A stretch of 48,931 nt of DNA from an uncultured Pseudomonadota bacterium (GCA_903858165.1 CAIOHZ010000100.1:1-48931); one strand, 5' to 3'. Shown: positions 33,143 to 42,843, numbered from the stretch's first letter. Notes: generated from the sequence alone by a model not told the origin. Made by a program: numbers and translations.

Positions 33143-35515
33143 GTGACCGCCTACGTCCTCCCCTTCGAGAACCTCGGCATGCATGACGTGGAGGTGGTGG
33201 GCGGCAAGAACGCCTCCATCGGCGAGATGATTAGCCACTTGGCGAAGTTAGGCGTCAAAGTGCCCGGCGGGTTTGCCACGACTGCGCAAGCCTACCGCGA
33301 CTTCCTGGCCCACGAGAGCCTAGCGGACTGGATTAATGCCCAACTGACCAGCTTGGACGTCGACGACGTCGTCAAACTCGCCCAAGTCGGTGCCAGCATC
33401 CGCCAGCGCATCCTCGCCACCCCCTTTCCGCCCCGCCTCCAGGAGGAGGTGGTAGCTTCTTGGCGGGCCATGGGTGGCGACGCTATTGCCGTGGCCGTGC
33501 GCTCCAGTGCCACCGCCGAGGACCTCCCCGACGCCTCCTTCGCCGGCCAGCAGGAAACGTTCCTCAACGTGCGCGGCCAGCACGACGTGCTGCACACCAT
33601 GCACGAGGTGTTCGCCTCTCTTTTCAACGACCGCGCCATCGCCTACCGTGTGCATCAAGGCTTCGACCATGCGCAGGTCGCCCTGTCGGCCGGCGTGCAG
33701 TTCATGGTCCGCTCGGACCTCGGCGCCAGCGGCGTCATGTTCACCCTCGATACCGAAAGCGGCTTCCGCGACGTGGTGTTTGTCACCGCCTCCTATGGCC
33801 TCGGCGAAACCGTGGTGCAAGGCGCCGTGAACCCGGACGAGTTCTACGTCTACAAACCCGCCTTGCGTGCAGGCCGCCGCTCCATCGTACGCCGCAACCT
33901 CGGCGGCAAGGCCATCAAGATGGTCTACGCCCCCAGCACTGGCGGCCCCACCGCAGGCCGCCGCGTAGAGACCGTGGATGTCCCCGAGGCGCAGCGCAAT
34001 GCCTTCTCGTTGACGGACGCGGACGTGGAGTCCCTATCGCGGCAAGCGCTCATCATCGAGCAGCACTATGCCCGGCCCATGGATATTGAATGGGGCAAAG
34101 ACGGCGAAACCGGCGAGCTTTATATCCTGCAGGCCCGCCCGGAAACCGTGCAAAGCCGTGCTGGCCGCAGTATCGAGCGCTACAGCCTGAAGGGCCATGG
34201 CGCCGTGCTCACCACTGGGCGCGCCATCGGCGCCCGCATCGGTGCCGGCCCGGCGCGGATCATCAGTGACGTCTCGGAAATGTCACGCGTACGGCCTGGC
34301 GACGTGCTGGTGGCTGATATGACGGACCCCGACTGGGAACCGGTGATGAAGCGCGCCAGCGCCATCGTCACCAACCGTGGCGGGCGCACCTGCCACGCCG
34401 CCATCATCGCCCGCGAACTCGGCATTCCAGCCGTCGTGGGCTGCGGCGATGCCACCCACCGTATCCATGACGGCGACCTCGTCACGGTCTCGTGTGCCGA
34501 AGGGGACACCGGCCAGGTATACGCCGGGAAACTGGACTTCGAGCAGAAGACCATCGAACTGGATGCCCTGCCGCCCTCGCCCGTGAAGATCATGATGAAC
34601 GTCGGCAATCCCGATCGTGCCTTCGACTTCGCGGGCATCCCGCACAGCGGCGTGGGGCTCGCGCGGCTCGAATTCATCATCAACCGCATGATTGGTGTGC
34701 ACCCGCGCGCGCTGCTCGAGTTCGACCGTCTTGAACCAAGCCTGCAGGACACCATTCGTCGCCAGATGGCGGGCTACAGCGACCCGGTAGAGTTCTTCAT
34801 CGCGCGCCTCGCCGAAGGCATTGCCAGCATCGCCTGCGCCTTCGCCCCGGAACCGGTCATCGTTCGCCTGTCGGACTTCAAGAGCAACGAATACGCCAAT
34901 CTCATCGGCGGGCGGGCCTACGAACCCCACGAAGAAAACCCCATGATCGGGTTCCGTGGCGCCTCCCGGTACATCGACGAGGTGTTCCGCCCATGCTTCG
35001 AACTGGAATGTCGCGCCCTGCGCCGCGTCCGGGAGGAGATGGGCCTGATGAACGTGCAGGTCATGGTGCCGTTCGTGCGCACCGTAGGCGAGGCACAAAA
35101 GGTGACCGAACTACTGGCCGCCAACGGGCTTGGGCGCGGTGTGAACGGCCTCAAAGTCATCATGATGTGCGAACTGCCCACCAATGCCCTGCTGGCCGAC
35201 CAATACCTCGAGTACTTCGACGGCATGTCCATCGGCTCGAATGACATGACGCAGCTGACGCTGGGCCTAGACCGCGATAGCGGCATCGTGGCGCACCTGT
35301 TTGACGAGCGGGACCCGGCCGTCAAGGCGCTGCTGTCGATGGCTATCACTGCCTGTCGTCGCGCCGGCAAGTACATCGGCATTTGCGGGCAGGGGCCCTC
35401 GGACCACCCGGACTTGGCGCGCTGGCTGGTAGATCAGGGCATTGACTCTATTTCCCTGAACCCGGACACGGTCGTCGAGACTTGGTTGTTCCTTTCTGGA
35501 AAATCAGCGGACTGA
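33143..35515 (+). CDS. ppsA: Phosphoenolpyruvate synthase (pyruvate, water dikinase)
   Basis: This 790-residue enzyme converts pyruvate, ATP and water to PEP, AMP and phosphate, the first step of gluconeogenesis from pyruvate or lactate. The N-terminal ATP-grasp part has [21 protein letters not shown]; the swivelling domain has [21 protein letters not shown] with the phosphorylated His at about 418 and the preceding Thr that PpsR targets; the TIM-barrel C terminus has [19 protein letters not shown] and [11 protein letters not shown]. The start is GTG, placed by TTTGGAG eight bases upstream. Length equals that of E. coli PpsA (792). The regulator ppsR is divergent. A strong hairpin follows the stop. 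Confidence 0.98.
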   Translation: MTAYVLPFENLGMHDVEVVGGKNASIGEMISHLAKLGVKVPGGFATTAQAYRDFLAHESLADWINAQLTSLDVDDVVKLAQVGASIRQRILATPFPPRLQEEVVASWRAMGGDAIAVAVRSSATAEDLPDASFAGQQETFLNVRGQHDVLHTMHEVFASLFNDRAIAYRVHQGFDHAQVALSAGVQFMVRSDLGASGVMFTLDTESGFRDVVFVTASYGLGETVVQGAVNPDEFYVYKPALRAGRRSIVRRNLGGKAIKMVYAPSTGGPTAGRRVETVDVPEAQRNAFSLTDADVESLSRQALIIEQHYARPMDIEWGKDGETGELYILQARPETVQSRAGRSIERYSLKGHGAVLTTGRAIGARIGAGPARIISDVSEMSRVRPGDVLVADMTDPDWEPVMKRASAIVTNRGGRTCHAAIIARELGIPAVVGCGDATHRIHDGDLVTVSCAEGDTGQVYAGKLDFEQKTIELDALPPSPVKIMMNVGNPDRAFDFAGIPHSGVGLARLEFIINRMIGVHPRALLEFDRLEPSLQDTIRRQMAGYSDPVEFFIARLAEGIASIACAFAPEPVIVRLSDFKSNEYANLIGGRAYEPHEENPMIGFRGASRYIDEVFRPCFELECRALRRVREEMGLMNVQVMVPFVRTVGEAQKVTELLAANGLGRGVNGLKVIMMCELPTNALLADQYLEYFDGMSIGSNDMTQLTLGLDRDSGIVAHLFDERDPAVKALLSMAITACRRAGKYIGICGQGPSDHPDLARWLVDQGIDSISLNPDTVVETWLFLSGKSAD

Positions 35516-35525
35516 CAATATCAGG

Positions 35526-35560
35526 AGAATCTTCTCGAGCTTGCAACTCGAGAAGATTCT
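35526..35560 (+). terminator. Strong hairpin after ppsA
   Basis: A 14-pair perfect stem, AGAATCTTCTCGAG pairing with CTCGAGAAGATTCT, encloses a seven-base loop. TTC and, 12 bases further on, GTTGTTTTT follow. It starts ten bases after the ppsA stop, and most likely acts as terminator and mRNA 3' stabiliser. The rest of the gap to 35712 holds nothing I can identify. Confidence 0.7.
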
Positions 35561-35712
35561 TTCAAGCTGTTGTTTTTAATAATAAAACCTACAGTTTTCC
35601 GTCTTCAGCTAGAGACTGTTTCGAGCTTCTGCGGCAACGCTGAAATGGCGCAAGATAGCAGCACGCTGACACTTTGCGCGAAATTGGCAGCGCTACTTCC
35701 ACCCCGCCCAAA

Positions 35713-36276
35713 CTATTCAGCGCCCCGGAACTCTTCACGAAACAAATGGGCCCGATAGTGGCGCAGTTCGGCGATGGAATCCCGAATGTCGTCCAGCGCC
35801 TGATGCTTGCTGCTCTTAGTAAGGCTCGCCAACACCCCTGGTGCCCAGCGTCGCGCTAGCTCTTTCAGGGTGCTGACATCCAAATTGCGGTAGTGAAAGT
35901 ATTGTTCCAACTCGGGCATCCACTGGGCTAGAAACCGCCGGTCTTGGCCAATACTGTTTCCACACAAAGGGCTAGCGCCGGGTTTTACCCAAGTCTTGAG
36001 GAACTCGAGCATCTGCTGCTCGGCCGCCGCCTCGCTCACCAGACTGGCTTGCACTCTAGCGATAAGTCCAGAGCCGCCATGGGTCCGCTGGTTCCAGTCA
36101 TCCATCAACGCCAGTATTTCAGGTGACTGATGCACGGCGATGACCGGTCCTTCGGCCAATACATTCAATTGGTTATCGGTGACAATGATAGCCATCTCGA
36201 TGATGTGATCCACGTCCGGGCGCAGGCCCGTCATCTCCAGGTCCACCCAAACCAGCGCATCAGGCAACTGACTCAT
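35713..36276 (-). CDS. orn: Oligoribonuclease
   Basis: This 187-residue DEDDh exonuclease degrades short RNA oligomers to mononucleotides, including pGpG from cyclic-di-GMP turnover. Motif ExoI is WVDLEMTGL (Asp12, Glu14); further motifs are [12 protein letters not shown] and the C-terminal [15 protein letters not shown] with the catalytic His and Asp. The ATG at 36276 has AAAGGAG about eight bases upstream; a longer open frame above it is not supported. It is divergent from rsgA with a 57-base gap, as in E. coli. Confidence 0.97.
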   Translation of the reverse strand: MSQLPDALVWVDLEMTGLRPDVDHIIEMAIIVTDNQLNVLAEGPVIAVHQSPEILALMDDWNQRTHGGSGLIARVQASLVSEAAAEQQMLEFLKTWVKPGASPLCGNSIGQDRRFLAQWMPELEQYFHYRNLDVSTLKELARRWAPGVLASLTKSSKHQALDDIRDSIAELRHYRAHLFREEFRGAE

Positions 36277-36333
36277 CCGCAGAGCTCCTTTTCCATTGCT
36301 GCGGATGGTAGCAAAGGCTAAGGTGCAAGCCGC

Positions 36334-37359
36334 ATGAATCAATCTCGACACGCCAGCCGCGGCCCCCGCAAGGAGCGCGACGCCGCCCCCGCGCATCGGC
36401 TACCCCCAGGCTTGGTGGAGGGCCGTGTCGTTCGCGCCTATGGTCGCCAACTGGTGGTAGAAGGCGGTGACGGCCAAAGCCATGCCTGCCGCGCCTTCGG
36501 CAAGGAGCTACGCGCTGTTTGCGGTGACCACGTCGGCTTTCTGCCAGAAGGGGCCGGGGACGGCGTGGGGTTGGTCCATGTCATCCGCGAACGCCGCGGC
36601 GTGTTGGCGCGCTGGAATACGGCTGGCAAGCGCGAAGAGCTGGCCAGCCACCTCACCCGCCTCGTGGTGGTCTTCGCGCCGACCCCCGCACCCGACCTCT
36701 TCATGGTCGACCGCTATCTGGCGGCCGCGGCACTGGCCGGGCTAGAGGCCCTGCTGGTCTGTACCAAGGCCGACCTGTTACAGCCAGGTGGCACCGAAGC
36801 CGAGACTGCCGAGGAACTCAACGGCGCTCTCCACGACTATACGGGGCTGGGGTACAGCACCTTCTTGCTCGACACCCGCTCACCGGCCGGCTTCGCACCA
36901 CTGGCCATCGCTTTGGCCACCGGAACCAGCGTGCTGGTGGGCCAAAGCGGCGTGGGCAAGAGCAGTCTGCTGAACCAACTCATTCCGGAAGCCGTAGCCG
37001 CCACGCAGACCATTTCGGTCAGCACCGAGGAAGGACGGCACACCACTACGAGCGCCGCCCTGTACCACCTGCCGGGCGGTGGCGAACTGATTGACTCGCC
37101 CGGCGTGCGGGACTTCGCTCCCCCCGTACCGGAACCGCGGCAAGCACGACACGGGTTCGTCGAAATCGAAGCGCTGAGTGCCGGCTGTCGCTTTATGGAC
37201 TGCCTGCATCGCGAGGAGCCGGGCTGCGCGGTGCGCACCGCCGTGGGCGCGCCTGCGGAAGCGGGGCAGCGACTACTGACCGCGCGACGCTATGCCAGTT
37301 ACCGACGCTTGCTGAATACTTCCCTGCAAATGGAAGAACGACGCCCACCCGGGCGCTAA
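36334..37359 (+). CDS. rsgA: Ribosome small-subunit-dependent GTPase A
   Basis: This 341-residue protein has the circularly permuted GTPase order of RsgA. An OB-fold N terminus ([18 protein letters not shown]) is followed by the G4 motif CTKADLL, then G1 [14 protein letters not shown], the switch [12 protein letters not shown] and G3 DSPGVRDF. The C-terminal zinc-binding part reads [16 protein letters not shown]. It helps late maturation of the 30S subunit. The start at ATG 36334 gives a basic N-terminal extension ([13 protein letters not shown]) common in the family. It is convergent with recR. Confidence 0.97.
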   Translation: MNQSRHASRGPRKERDAAPAHRLPPGLVEGRVVRAYGRQLVVEGGDGQSHACRAFGKELRAVCGDHVGFLPEGAGDGVGLVHVIRERRGVLARWNTAGKREELASHLTRLVVVFAPTPAPDLFMVDRYLAAAALAGLEALLVCTKADLLQPGGTEAETAEELNGALHDYTGLGYSTFLLDTRSPAGFAPLAIALATGTSVLVGQSGVGKSSLLNQLIPEAVAATQTISVSTEEGRHTTTSAALYHLPGGGELIDSPGVRDFAPPVPEPRQARHGFVEIEALSAGCRFMDCLHREEPGCAVRTAVGAPAEAGQRLLTARRYASYRRLLNTSLQMEERRPPGR

Positions 37360-37407
37360 CCACGGCAGAGCGTCTCAGGCGCTAGATGACGCGGCGCCAA
37401 CCCGTCT

Positions 37408-38004
37408 TCAGAAGTTCTGGCGCCCTGCCAGTGCATGGGCCAGCGTGCTGCCGTCGACGGTCTCAAGTTCCCCGCCCATCGGCACGCCCTGCGCGATACG
37501 CGTGGCCTGCAAACCGTGTTGGCGGGTAAGTTCGCCCACCACATGCGCCGTGGCCTGGCCCTCCACCGTGGCATTGGTGGCGAGAATGACCTCCCGCACA
37601 ACGCCTTCCGCGAGCAAGGCCTCGAAATGCTGCAAGCCCAACTCGGCGGGGCCCACGCCGTCCAGCGGCGACAGCCGCCCGTTCAACACGAAATAACGGC
37701 CGCGAAAGCCGCCCGATTGCTCTACCGCGATGACGTCGGCCGGCGATTCCACCACGCACAGCACGCTGGCATCGCGGCGCGGGTCCGCGCACACCGGGCA
37801 CAGACCACCATCCGTCAGCATGCGGCAGCGCTGGCACTTGCCCACCAACTCGAGCGCCTCGCCAAGGGCTTCGACGATTTCTTGTGCCCCGTCTCGCCGA
37901 CGCTCCAACAAATGGAACGCCATGCGCTGGGCGCTCTTGGGGCCGATGCCGGGCAACAGCCGCAGGGCATCCACCAACCGGGCCAAAGCAGGGGAATAGC
38001 GCAA
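37408..38004 (-). CDS. recR: Recombination protein RecR
   Basis: This 198-residue protein has the helix-hairpin-helix region [17 protein letters not shown], the four-cysteine zinc finger ([16 protein letters not shown]) and a Toprim domain ([15 protein letters not shown]...[17 protein letters not shown]). With RecF and RecO it loads RecA onto SSB-coated gaps. The start is TTG at 38004 (RYSPALARL), chosen because the encoded N terminus aligns with E. coli RecR and no ATG is nearby; AAGG lies about 12 bases upstream. The gene is 13 bases after ybaB in the conserved dnaX-ybaB-recR operon. Confidence 0.97.
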   Translation of the reverse strand: MRYSPALARLVDALRLLPGIGPKSAQRMAFHLLERRRDGAQEIVEALGEALELVGKCQRCRMLTDGGLCPVCADPRRDASVLCVVESPADVIAVEQSGGFRGRYFVLNGRLSPLDGVGPAELGLQHFEALLAEGVVREVILATNATVEGQATAHVVGELTRQHGLQATRIAQGVPMGGELETVDGSTLAHALAGRQNF

Positions 38005-38017
38005 CGAACCAGTGCCT

Positions 38018-38344
38018 TCAGAACGGCATTTTCATGCCGGGCGGCAGTTTCATGCCCGCAGTGATGCCAGCGTACTTCGCCTGCACGGCTGCCTCGACCT
38101 TGCCCACGGCATCGTTAGTGGCAGCCGCAATCAGGTCTTCGAGCATCTCGAGGTCGTCGCCGACCGCACCCGCGGCAATCTGCACGCGGCGCACTTCGTG
38201 CTTGCCGGACATCGTCACTTTCACCAGACCACCGCCGGATTCGCCAAGCACTTCGATGGTGCCGAGTTCACCTTGCGCTTTCTGCATGGCGTCCTGCATC
38301 TGCTGCGCTTGGCGCATGAGATTGCCGATATTGCCCTTGAACAT
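38018..38344 (-). CDS. ybaB: YbaB/EbfC nucleoid-associated protein
   Basis: This 108-residue protein matches YbaB/Ebf[24 protein letters not shown] at the N terminus, [18 protein letters not shown] in the middle and [17 protein letters not shown] towards the end. It forms tweezer-shaped dimers that bind DNA. It sits between dnaX and recR as in most Gammaproteobacteria, 31 bases after the dnaX stop and 13 before recR. Confidence 0.96.
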   Translation of the reverse strand: MFKGNIGNLMRQAQQMQDAMQKAQGELGTIEVLGESGGGLVKVTMSGKHEVRRVQIAAGAVGDDLEMLEDLIAAATNDAVGKVEAAVQAKYAGITAGMKLPPGMKMPF

Positions 38345-38375
38345 GGAAAGACTCCGTCAATGAAAACTGGCAGCT

Positions 38376-39941
38376 TCAGCGCGGCTTCACGGAAGCCGGA
38401 TCAAGCACGCCACCAAAACGTTCACGCAACAGCCGTACCACCGGTTCCTGCTCCAAGAGAGCTTGGGTCCGTGCCAATAGTTCAGCGGCTTCACGTTCCG
38501 CCATACGCGCTGGCGAATCGTCGAGTTCACCGACCAGTTCAAGGTCGATGCGCATCGACTGACCATAGAACTCGGTGAGTGCAGCACCCAACTTCTCTAC
38601 GATGCCCTCGGTCTGCAAGACCGCGCTACGCGCATCCAGCCGCAGCTTCACCACCGTGGCGGTGCGCTCCACCCATTCGCAGTTAGTGGCCAACTGCTTC
38701 ACTGCACCGCTCAGGTGCAAACGCTCGATGAGCAGGCGCCAATCGCCACTGGTGAAGGCCGTACCCGCCTTGGGGGTTGGCGCGGGCACCGAGCGCTGTG
38801 CAGGGCGCGGACGCAGCGGCGCACTGCGCGTGGCTGCGCGCGGTGCCATATCGGCTTCTGCCGGACGGAAGGCCAGCATGCGCAGCAAAGTCATTTCGAA
38901 GCCGAGCCGGGGGTCTGGCGCCATGGGCAGGTCGCGCCGGCCGTTGAGCGCCATCTGGTAGAAGAGTTGCACGTCTTCCCGGTGCAACTGCGTGGCAAGC
39001 TCCGCCACCGTGCCTTCATCCCAAACGTCATCGGCGCCGGCACCAGGCACGGCCTGTTGCAGCGCAAGCCGTTGCAGCAGCGCGGAGAGTTCGATCAGCA
39101 CATCGTCGTAATCAGGTGCCTGCTCGTCCAGAGCGGCAACTTGCTCTAGCACACCCGCGGCGTCACCAGCGGCCAGCAAGCCCAGAATGCGTGCCACATG
39201 GCCACGGTCAATGGTGCCCAGCATGCCGCGCACATCCGGTTCGGACACTCGCCCACCACCGAACACCAATACTTGATCGAGCAAACTGAGGCCGTCACGC
39301 ATGCTGCCGTCAGCAGCGCGCGCCAGCAATGGTAGGCCTGCCGGATCGAACTCCACCCCTTCGGCAGTGAGGATATGCCGCATCCGTTCGCCGATGAGCG
39401 CGGTGCTGAGGCGCTTCAAGTGGAACTGCAGCACACGCGACAGCACGGTGACCGGCAGTTTTTGCGGGTCCGTAGTGGCCAGCAGGAATTTCACATGCGG
39501 TGGCGGTTCTTCCAGCGTCTTCAGCAACGCATTGAAAGAATGCGCCGAGAGCATATGGACTTCGTCGATGAGGTAGACCTTGTAGCGCCCACGAGTAGGC
39601 GCGTACTGCACGTTCTCGAGCAGCTCACGGGTATCTTCCACTTTGGTACGCGACGCCGCGTCGACTTCGATGAGGTCCACGAAGCGGCCCTCGTCAATTT
39701 CACGACAGGCCGAGCATTCGCCGCACGGCGTGGAGGAAACCCCACGGTCGCAGTTGAGGCTCTTCGCGAGGATGCGCGACACCGTGGTCTTGCCAACGCC
39801 ACGGGTACCCGTGAACAGGAAAGCGTGGTGCACACGGTTGTGGTCTAGAGCATGCATCAAGGCACGCAGCACGTGCTCTTGGCCGACCATCTCGCCAAAA
39901 TTCTTGGGGCGCCACTTACGCGCTAGGACGAGGTAACTCAT
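38376..39941 (-). CDS. dnaX: DNA polymerase III subunit tau/gamma
   Basis: This 521-residue clamp-loader ATPase has Walker A GTRGVGKT (45-52), a zinc module (Cys64, Cys73, Cys76, Cys79), Walker B LIDEVHML and the sensor text LLATTDPQKLPVTVLSR. The tau part after a Pro/Arg/Ala-rich linker (about 370-400) is short. I see no A-AAA-AAG slippery site in the linker, so a frameshifted gamma form as in E. coli is not supported; the product is probably tau only. The start at ATG 39941 (MSYLVLARKWRP) matches the family. The 4.5S RNA gene lies 25 bases upstream in the same direction. Confidence 0.96.
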   Translation of the reverse strand: MSYLVLARKWRPKNFGEMVGQEHVLRALMHALDHNRVHHAFLFTGTRGVGKTTVSRILAKSLNCDRGVSSTPCGECSACREIDEGRFVDLIEVDAASRTKVEDTRELLENVQYAPTRGRYKVYLIDEVHMLSAHSFNALLKTLEEPPPHVKFLLATTDPQKLPVTVLSRVLQFHLKRLSTALIGERMRHILTAEGVEFDPAGLPLLARAADGSMRDGLSLLDQVLVFGGGRVSEPDVRGMLGTIDRGHVARILGLLAAGDAAGVLEQVAALDEQAPDYDDVLIELSALLQRLALQQAVPGAGADDVWDEGTVAELATQLHREDVQLFYQMALNGRRDLPMAPDPRLGFEMTLLRMLAFRPAEADMAPRAATRSAPLRPRPAQRSVPAPTPKAGTAFTSGDWRLLIERLHLSGAVKQLATNCEWVERTATVVKLRLDARSAVLQTEGIVEKLGAALTEFYGQSMRIDLELVGELDDSPARMAEREAAELLARTQALLEQEPVVRLLRERFGGVLDPASVKPR

Positions 39942-39966
39942 GGGCTCGGCGTCCTGTATCGGCGGA

Positions 39967-40078
39967 GGCGACCCGCGCCGGCGACCCCCCGGCACCCGGT
40001 ATCGCCGTTACCGTTGCTCCCTTCCGGGCCTGGCGGGGTTCACGGTTGACCGTCGCGGAGGAACCGACGCGGGCCACC
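39967..40078 (-). ncRNA. ffs: Signal recognition particle 4.5S RNA
   Basis: On the minus strand the conserved Ffh-binding core reads CAGGCCCGGAAGGGAGCA, with the GGAA tetraloop. The ends pair over about 15 bases: GGTGGCCCGCGTCGG at the 5' side with CCGGCGCGGGTCGCC at the 3' side, allowing a few G-U pairs. This gives a single-hairpin RNA of about 112 bases, normal for the small bacterial type. The ends are estimated from this pairing. It lies between tRNA-Ser and dnaX. Confidence 0.9.
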
Positions 40079-40129
40079 ATGGACCGCAAACGACCCCGGA
40101 GCGCGCGCTGACGACACCCCGGCAAAAAA

Positions 40130-40221
40130 TGGCGGAGAGGGTGGGATTCGAACCCACGTATACCCTTGCGGGCATAACTGGAATTCCAGTCCAGCGCCTT
40201 CGACCACTCGGCCACCTCTCC
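40130..40221 (-). tRNA. tRNA-Ser (anticodon GGA)
   Basis: The minus strand folds as a class II tRNA. The acceptor is GGAGAGG paired with CCTCTCC, with discriminator G and encoded CCA. The anticodon stem CTGGA/TCCAG encloses CTGGAAT, giving anticodon GGA. A variable arm and the T arm GTGGGTTCGAATCCCAC follow. It reads UCC and UCU codons. A run of six T follows about one base after the CCA. Confidence 0.97.
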
Positions 40222-40369
40222 GGCGGTCGCAAGGTTACTAGGTCAGGCCGTCAGGGGCAAACTTTCCGGCAATAATTCCCGTCCGCGGTCACGGGATACC
40301 AAGCGCTAGAAACGGGACCAGGCAACCACCCCGGCGCTGGAACCCCGCACAAACCCGCCAGATTTCTGC

Positions 40370-40702
40370 TTATTTCTTTTTCTTCGCGGCCGTCGGACGG
40401 GGCCGACCAGGATAATACGTGGGCGGCTGGTCTAGGCACGGTTCGCCCGCCGCGCGCTTGCGCTCGGCGGCGTCGAGAACGGGAGTCTTCAGCGCCCCAC
40501 GTGCACTGGGCGAGTCGAGCCCTGCAGGCACCTGCAACGCCGGGACTTCGGTGGCCGCCTCGTAAGCCTGCGCATCGCGGCAGGTATCCACGCTCGGCGT
40601 GATTCCCAGCTTGGAGGCGATGCCGCAACCGGCAAGCAATGGCAAGGCGCAAGCGGCAGCAACCAGCCAGCGGAACGAACGAAGTACGGGGGAAAAGGTC
40701 AT
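40370..40702 (-). CDS. Short lipoprotein in the bamC position downstream of dapA
   Basis: This 110-residue product has a lipoprotein signal ending LLAGC (Cys26). The mature part includes EVPALQVPAGLDSPSARGALKTP, which resembles the N-terminal unstructured stretch of BamC (the part that contacts BamD, with a PPLxVPxGLxxP pattern). It then ends in a Pro/Lys tail without the two helix-grip domains of E. coli BamC (about 344 residues). The ATG overlaps the dapA stop by four bases, and dapA-bamC is the E. coli order. I infer a minimal BamC-like protein; it could be an unrelated lipoprotein. The Lys-rich end (TAAKKKK) is just before the stop, so no frameshift is evident. Confidence 0.7.
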   Translation of the reverse strand: MTFSPVLRSFRWLVAAACALPLLAGCGIASKLGITPSVDTCRDAQAYEAATEVPALQVPAGLDSPSARGALKTPVLDAAERKRAAGEPCLDQPPTYYPGRPRPTAAKKKK

Positions 40703-41574
40703 GGGATACCTGCGGCTCGCATCGCCTCACGGACGACTGCATGATGCTGGGGGGAAAGCGGCGTCAATGGCAAGCGCAGACCGCCGGGAATGTGTCCGAG
40801 TTCCGCCACTGCCCATTTCACGGGGATGGGGTTCGACTCGGTGAACAGGGCCCGGTGCAGACCCTGGAGGCGATCATCGATGGCTTCCGCCTGCTCCAAG
40901 CGACCTGCCAGAGCGTGGCTGCACATCTCATGCACCAAGGCGGGAGCCACGTTGGCAGTGACCGAAATGAGGCCACGTGCGCCCGCGGCGATGGACTGCA
41001 CCGCGATGGGGTCCTCGCCGCTGTAGATTTCGAGGTCCTTGCCACAACGCGCGACCAGTTCTTCCACGCGGGCGAGGCTTCCAGTGGACTCCTTGACGCC
41101 CAGAATACGCGGGTGTGGAGCCAGCCGCGCCACCGTGTCGGGCAGCAGGTCCACGCCGGTACGCGACGGCACGTTGTAGAGGATGAGCGGGATGGGTGAA
41201 GCATCGGCCACGGCACGGAAGTGCTGATAGAGCCCTTCCTGCGTGGGTTTGTTGTAGTACGGGGTGACCACCAAGGCCGCTTGGGCACCAGCCGCGGCCA
41301 AGGCACGCGTGCGCTCTATGCTGCCGGCGGTGGAATTCGTGCCCGTTCCGGCGATGACGGGCACACGGTCACCCAACACCATGACCGCGCGCCGGACCAG
41401 CTCACCAGCTTCGGCCAAGGTTACCGTCGGCGATTCGCCGGTGGTTCCCACCACGACGATGACATCTGTTCCCTGCTGCGCATGCCATTGCAGCAGCCCT
41501 TCCCAGGCCTGCAGGTCGATTTCTCCCGCCTCGGTCATCGGCGTTACCACCGCGACCATGCTCCCGCTGAACAC
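40699..41574 (-). CDS. dapA: 4-hydroxy-tetrahydrodipicolinate synthase
   Basis: This 291-residue enzyme condenses pyruvate with aspartate semialdehyde in the lysine and diaminopimelate pathway. Numbering from the GTG start coincides with E. coli DapA: Thr44/Thr45 in GTTGES, Tyr133 in LYNVPSRTG, Arg138 and the Schiff-base Lys161 in GVKESTG. The GTG at 41574 (FSGSMVAVVTPM) is chosen by this alignment over longer open sequence to 41655. It is followed with a four-base overlap by the short lipoprotein gene and is divergent from gcvR. Confidence 0.97.
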   Translation of the reverse strand: MFSGSMVAVVTPMTEAGEIDLQAWEGLLQWHAQQGTDVIVVVGTTGESPTVTLAEAGELVRRAVMVLGDRVPVIAGTGTNSTAGSIERTRALAAAGAQAALVVTPYYNKPTQEGLYQHFRAVADASPIPLILYNVPSRTGVDLLPDTVARLAPHPRILGVKESTGSLARVEELVARCGKDLEIYSGEDPIAVQSIAAGARGLISVTANVAPALVHEMCSHALAGRLEQAEAIDDRLQGLHRALFTESNPIPVKWAVAELGHIPGGLRLPLTPLSPQHHAVVREAMRAAGIP

Positions 41575-41717
41575 TGTTACTTCGCCCCGGGCCGCAAGGG
41601 CCACCGACGGCCACACCGGGCCAATGGGCGCACATGTTAGCGCGAGCGGCGGCACCCGTGTGAACCGTGTAAAATGCTTGGGCGGGCAGCATCGTCCGCG
41701 CCGCCCAGCGCCCTACC

Positions 41718-42311
41718 GTGCCGCCCAGTTCCGTCCCACCGCCCGCCTCTCCCGCGCCTCCGGCCGGTGCCCCTAGCGGGTCCCGCCAGCTATTGGCCAT
41801 TTCCGCGCTCGGCCCGGACCGCACCGGCATGGTGCACGACCTCACCCGCCTCATCGCCGATGCCGGTGGCAACCTCATCGAGTGCCGCATGACCAGCCTC
41901 GGTAGCCAGTTCGCCATGCTGCTGCTGGTGGGTGGCAACTGGCACGCCGTCGGCAAGGTGGAACGCGAACTGGAAAAACTGCAAGGCGACCCCGAGTTTT
42001 CGTTGCAGGTGCGCCGTACGGACCCCCGCACGGTTCGCGCAGACCAGTTGTCCTACACCGTCGAATTCGTCTGCCCGGACCAAACCGGTGTGGTCTCGGC
42101 GTTCTCCGGCTTCTTTGCCGCCCGGAACATCGATATCGCGGAATGTGACTGCCACACCTACGTGGCCATTCACACCGGGGCGCCCATGACAAACGTACGC
42201 ATGGTGGTGAACGTACCCGTGCGCATTCACCTCGGCGTGTTACGCGAAGAGTTCATGGATTTCTGCGACCATCTCAATCTGGACGCCATCCTCGAGCCGG
42301 TGAAGGGCTAA
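41718..42311 (+). CDS. gcvR: Glycine cleavage system transcriptional repressor-like ACT protein
   Basis: This 197-residue protein has two ACT domains: LAISALGPDRTGMVHDLTRLIADAGGNLIECRM and VEFVCPDQTGVVSAFSGFFAARNIDIAECD. This matches GcvR, which in E. coli binds GcvA and controls the glycine cleavage genes. The start used is GTG 41718; about 22 Pro/Ser/Ala-rich residues precede the first ACT strand, so a later start is possible. TAAAAT at 41670-41675 may be its -10 element. Its position next to dapA and bcp repeats E. coli gene order. Confidence 0.9.
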   Translation: MPPSSVPPPASPAPPAGAPSGSRQLLAISALGPDRTGMVHDLTRLIADAGGNLIECRMTSLGSQFAMLLLVGGNWHAVGKVERELEKLQGDPEFSLQVRRTDPRTVRADQLSYTVEFVCPDQTGVVSAFSGFFAARNIDIAECDCHTYVAIHTGAPMTNVRMVVNVPVRIHLGVLREEFMDFCDHLNLDAILEPVKG

Positions 42312-42360
42312 CCGCCCGCCGGCAGTGTTTGGCGCACCCGCTGCCTCAAGGATGCCCACC

Positions 42361-42834
42361 ATGCCCACGGTCACGCTAGACAAGAAAGTTACTGACTTCA
42401 CTGCTGTCGCCACCGGCGGCAACCCATTCCGGCTCAAAGACGCCCTGAAAGCCGGACAAGCGGTCGTGGTGTATTTCTACCCGAAGGACCTCACCTCGGG
42501 CTGTACGAAGGAAAGCTGTGCCTTCGGCGCCTTGCACAAGCAGTTCAGCAAGGCCGGCGTGGTGGTAGTGGGTGTCTCGCCGGACAGCCTGGTCAGCCAT
42601 GAGAAGTTCAAGGCGAAATACAGCTTCCCGTTCGAATTGCTCGTGGATGAAAACCAGGCCTTGTGCCAACTGTTCGACGTGTGGAAAGAAAAAAGCATGT
42701 ATGGCAAGAAGTACATGGGCGTGGAACGCAGCACCTTCCTCATCGACGCCAAGGGCGTCCTGCGTCAGGAATGGCGCAAGGTGAAAGTGGACGGCCATGC
42801 TGAGGCGGTGTTGGCCGCGGCGCAGGCACTATAA
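42361..42834 (+). CDS. bcp: Thiol peroxidase, Bcp-type peroxiredoxin
   Basis: This 157-residue AhpC/TSA-family protein has the peroxidatic Cys48 in TSGCTKESC and a probable resolving Cys53 five residues on, the BCP arrangement. VVVYFYPKD precedes and STFLIDAKGVLR follows, as in the family. It reduces hydroperoxides in the cytoplasm using thioredoxin. The ATG at 42361 is selected because AAGGA is eight bases upstream; another ATG nine bases earlier overlaps poorly with that site. phoH starts nine bases after the stop. Confidence 0.95.
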   Translation: MPTVTLDKKVTDFTAVATGGNPFRLKDALKAGQAVVVYFYPKDLTSGCTKESCAFGALHKQFSKAGVVVVGVSPDSLVSHEKFKAKYSFPFELLVDENQALCQLFDVWKEKSMYGKKYMGVERSTFLIDAKGVLRQEWRKVKVDGHAEAVLAAAQAL

Positions 42835-42843
42835 GGCAATCCC

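Noticed and set aside
38740-38800. CCCCCAAG in the dnaX linker as a frameshift site
   Set aside because: It is not the A-AAA-AAG type of slippery heptamer, and no fitting downstream hairpin or early stop was evident.
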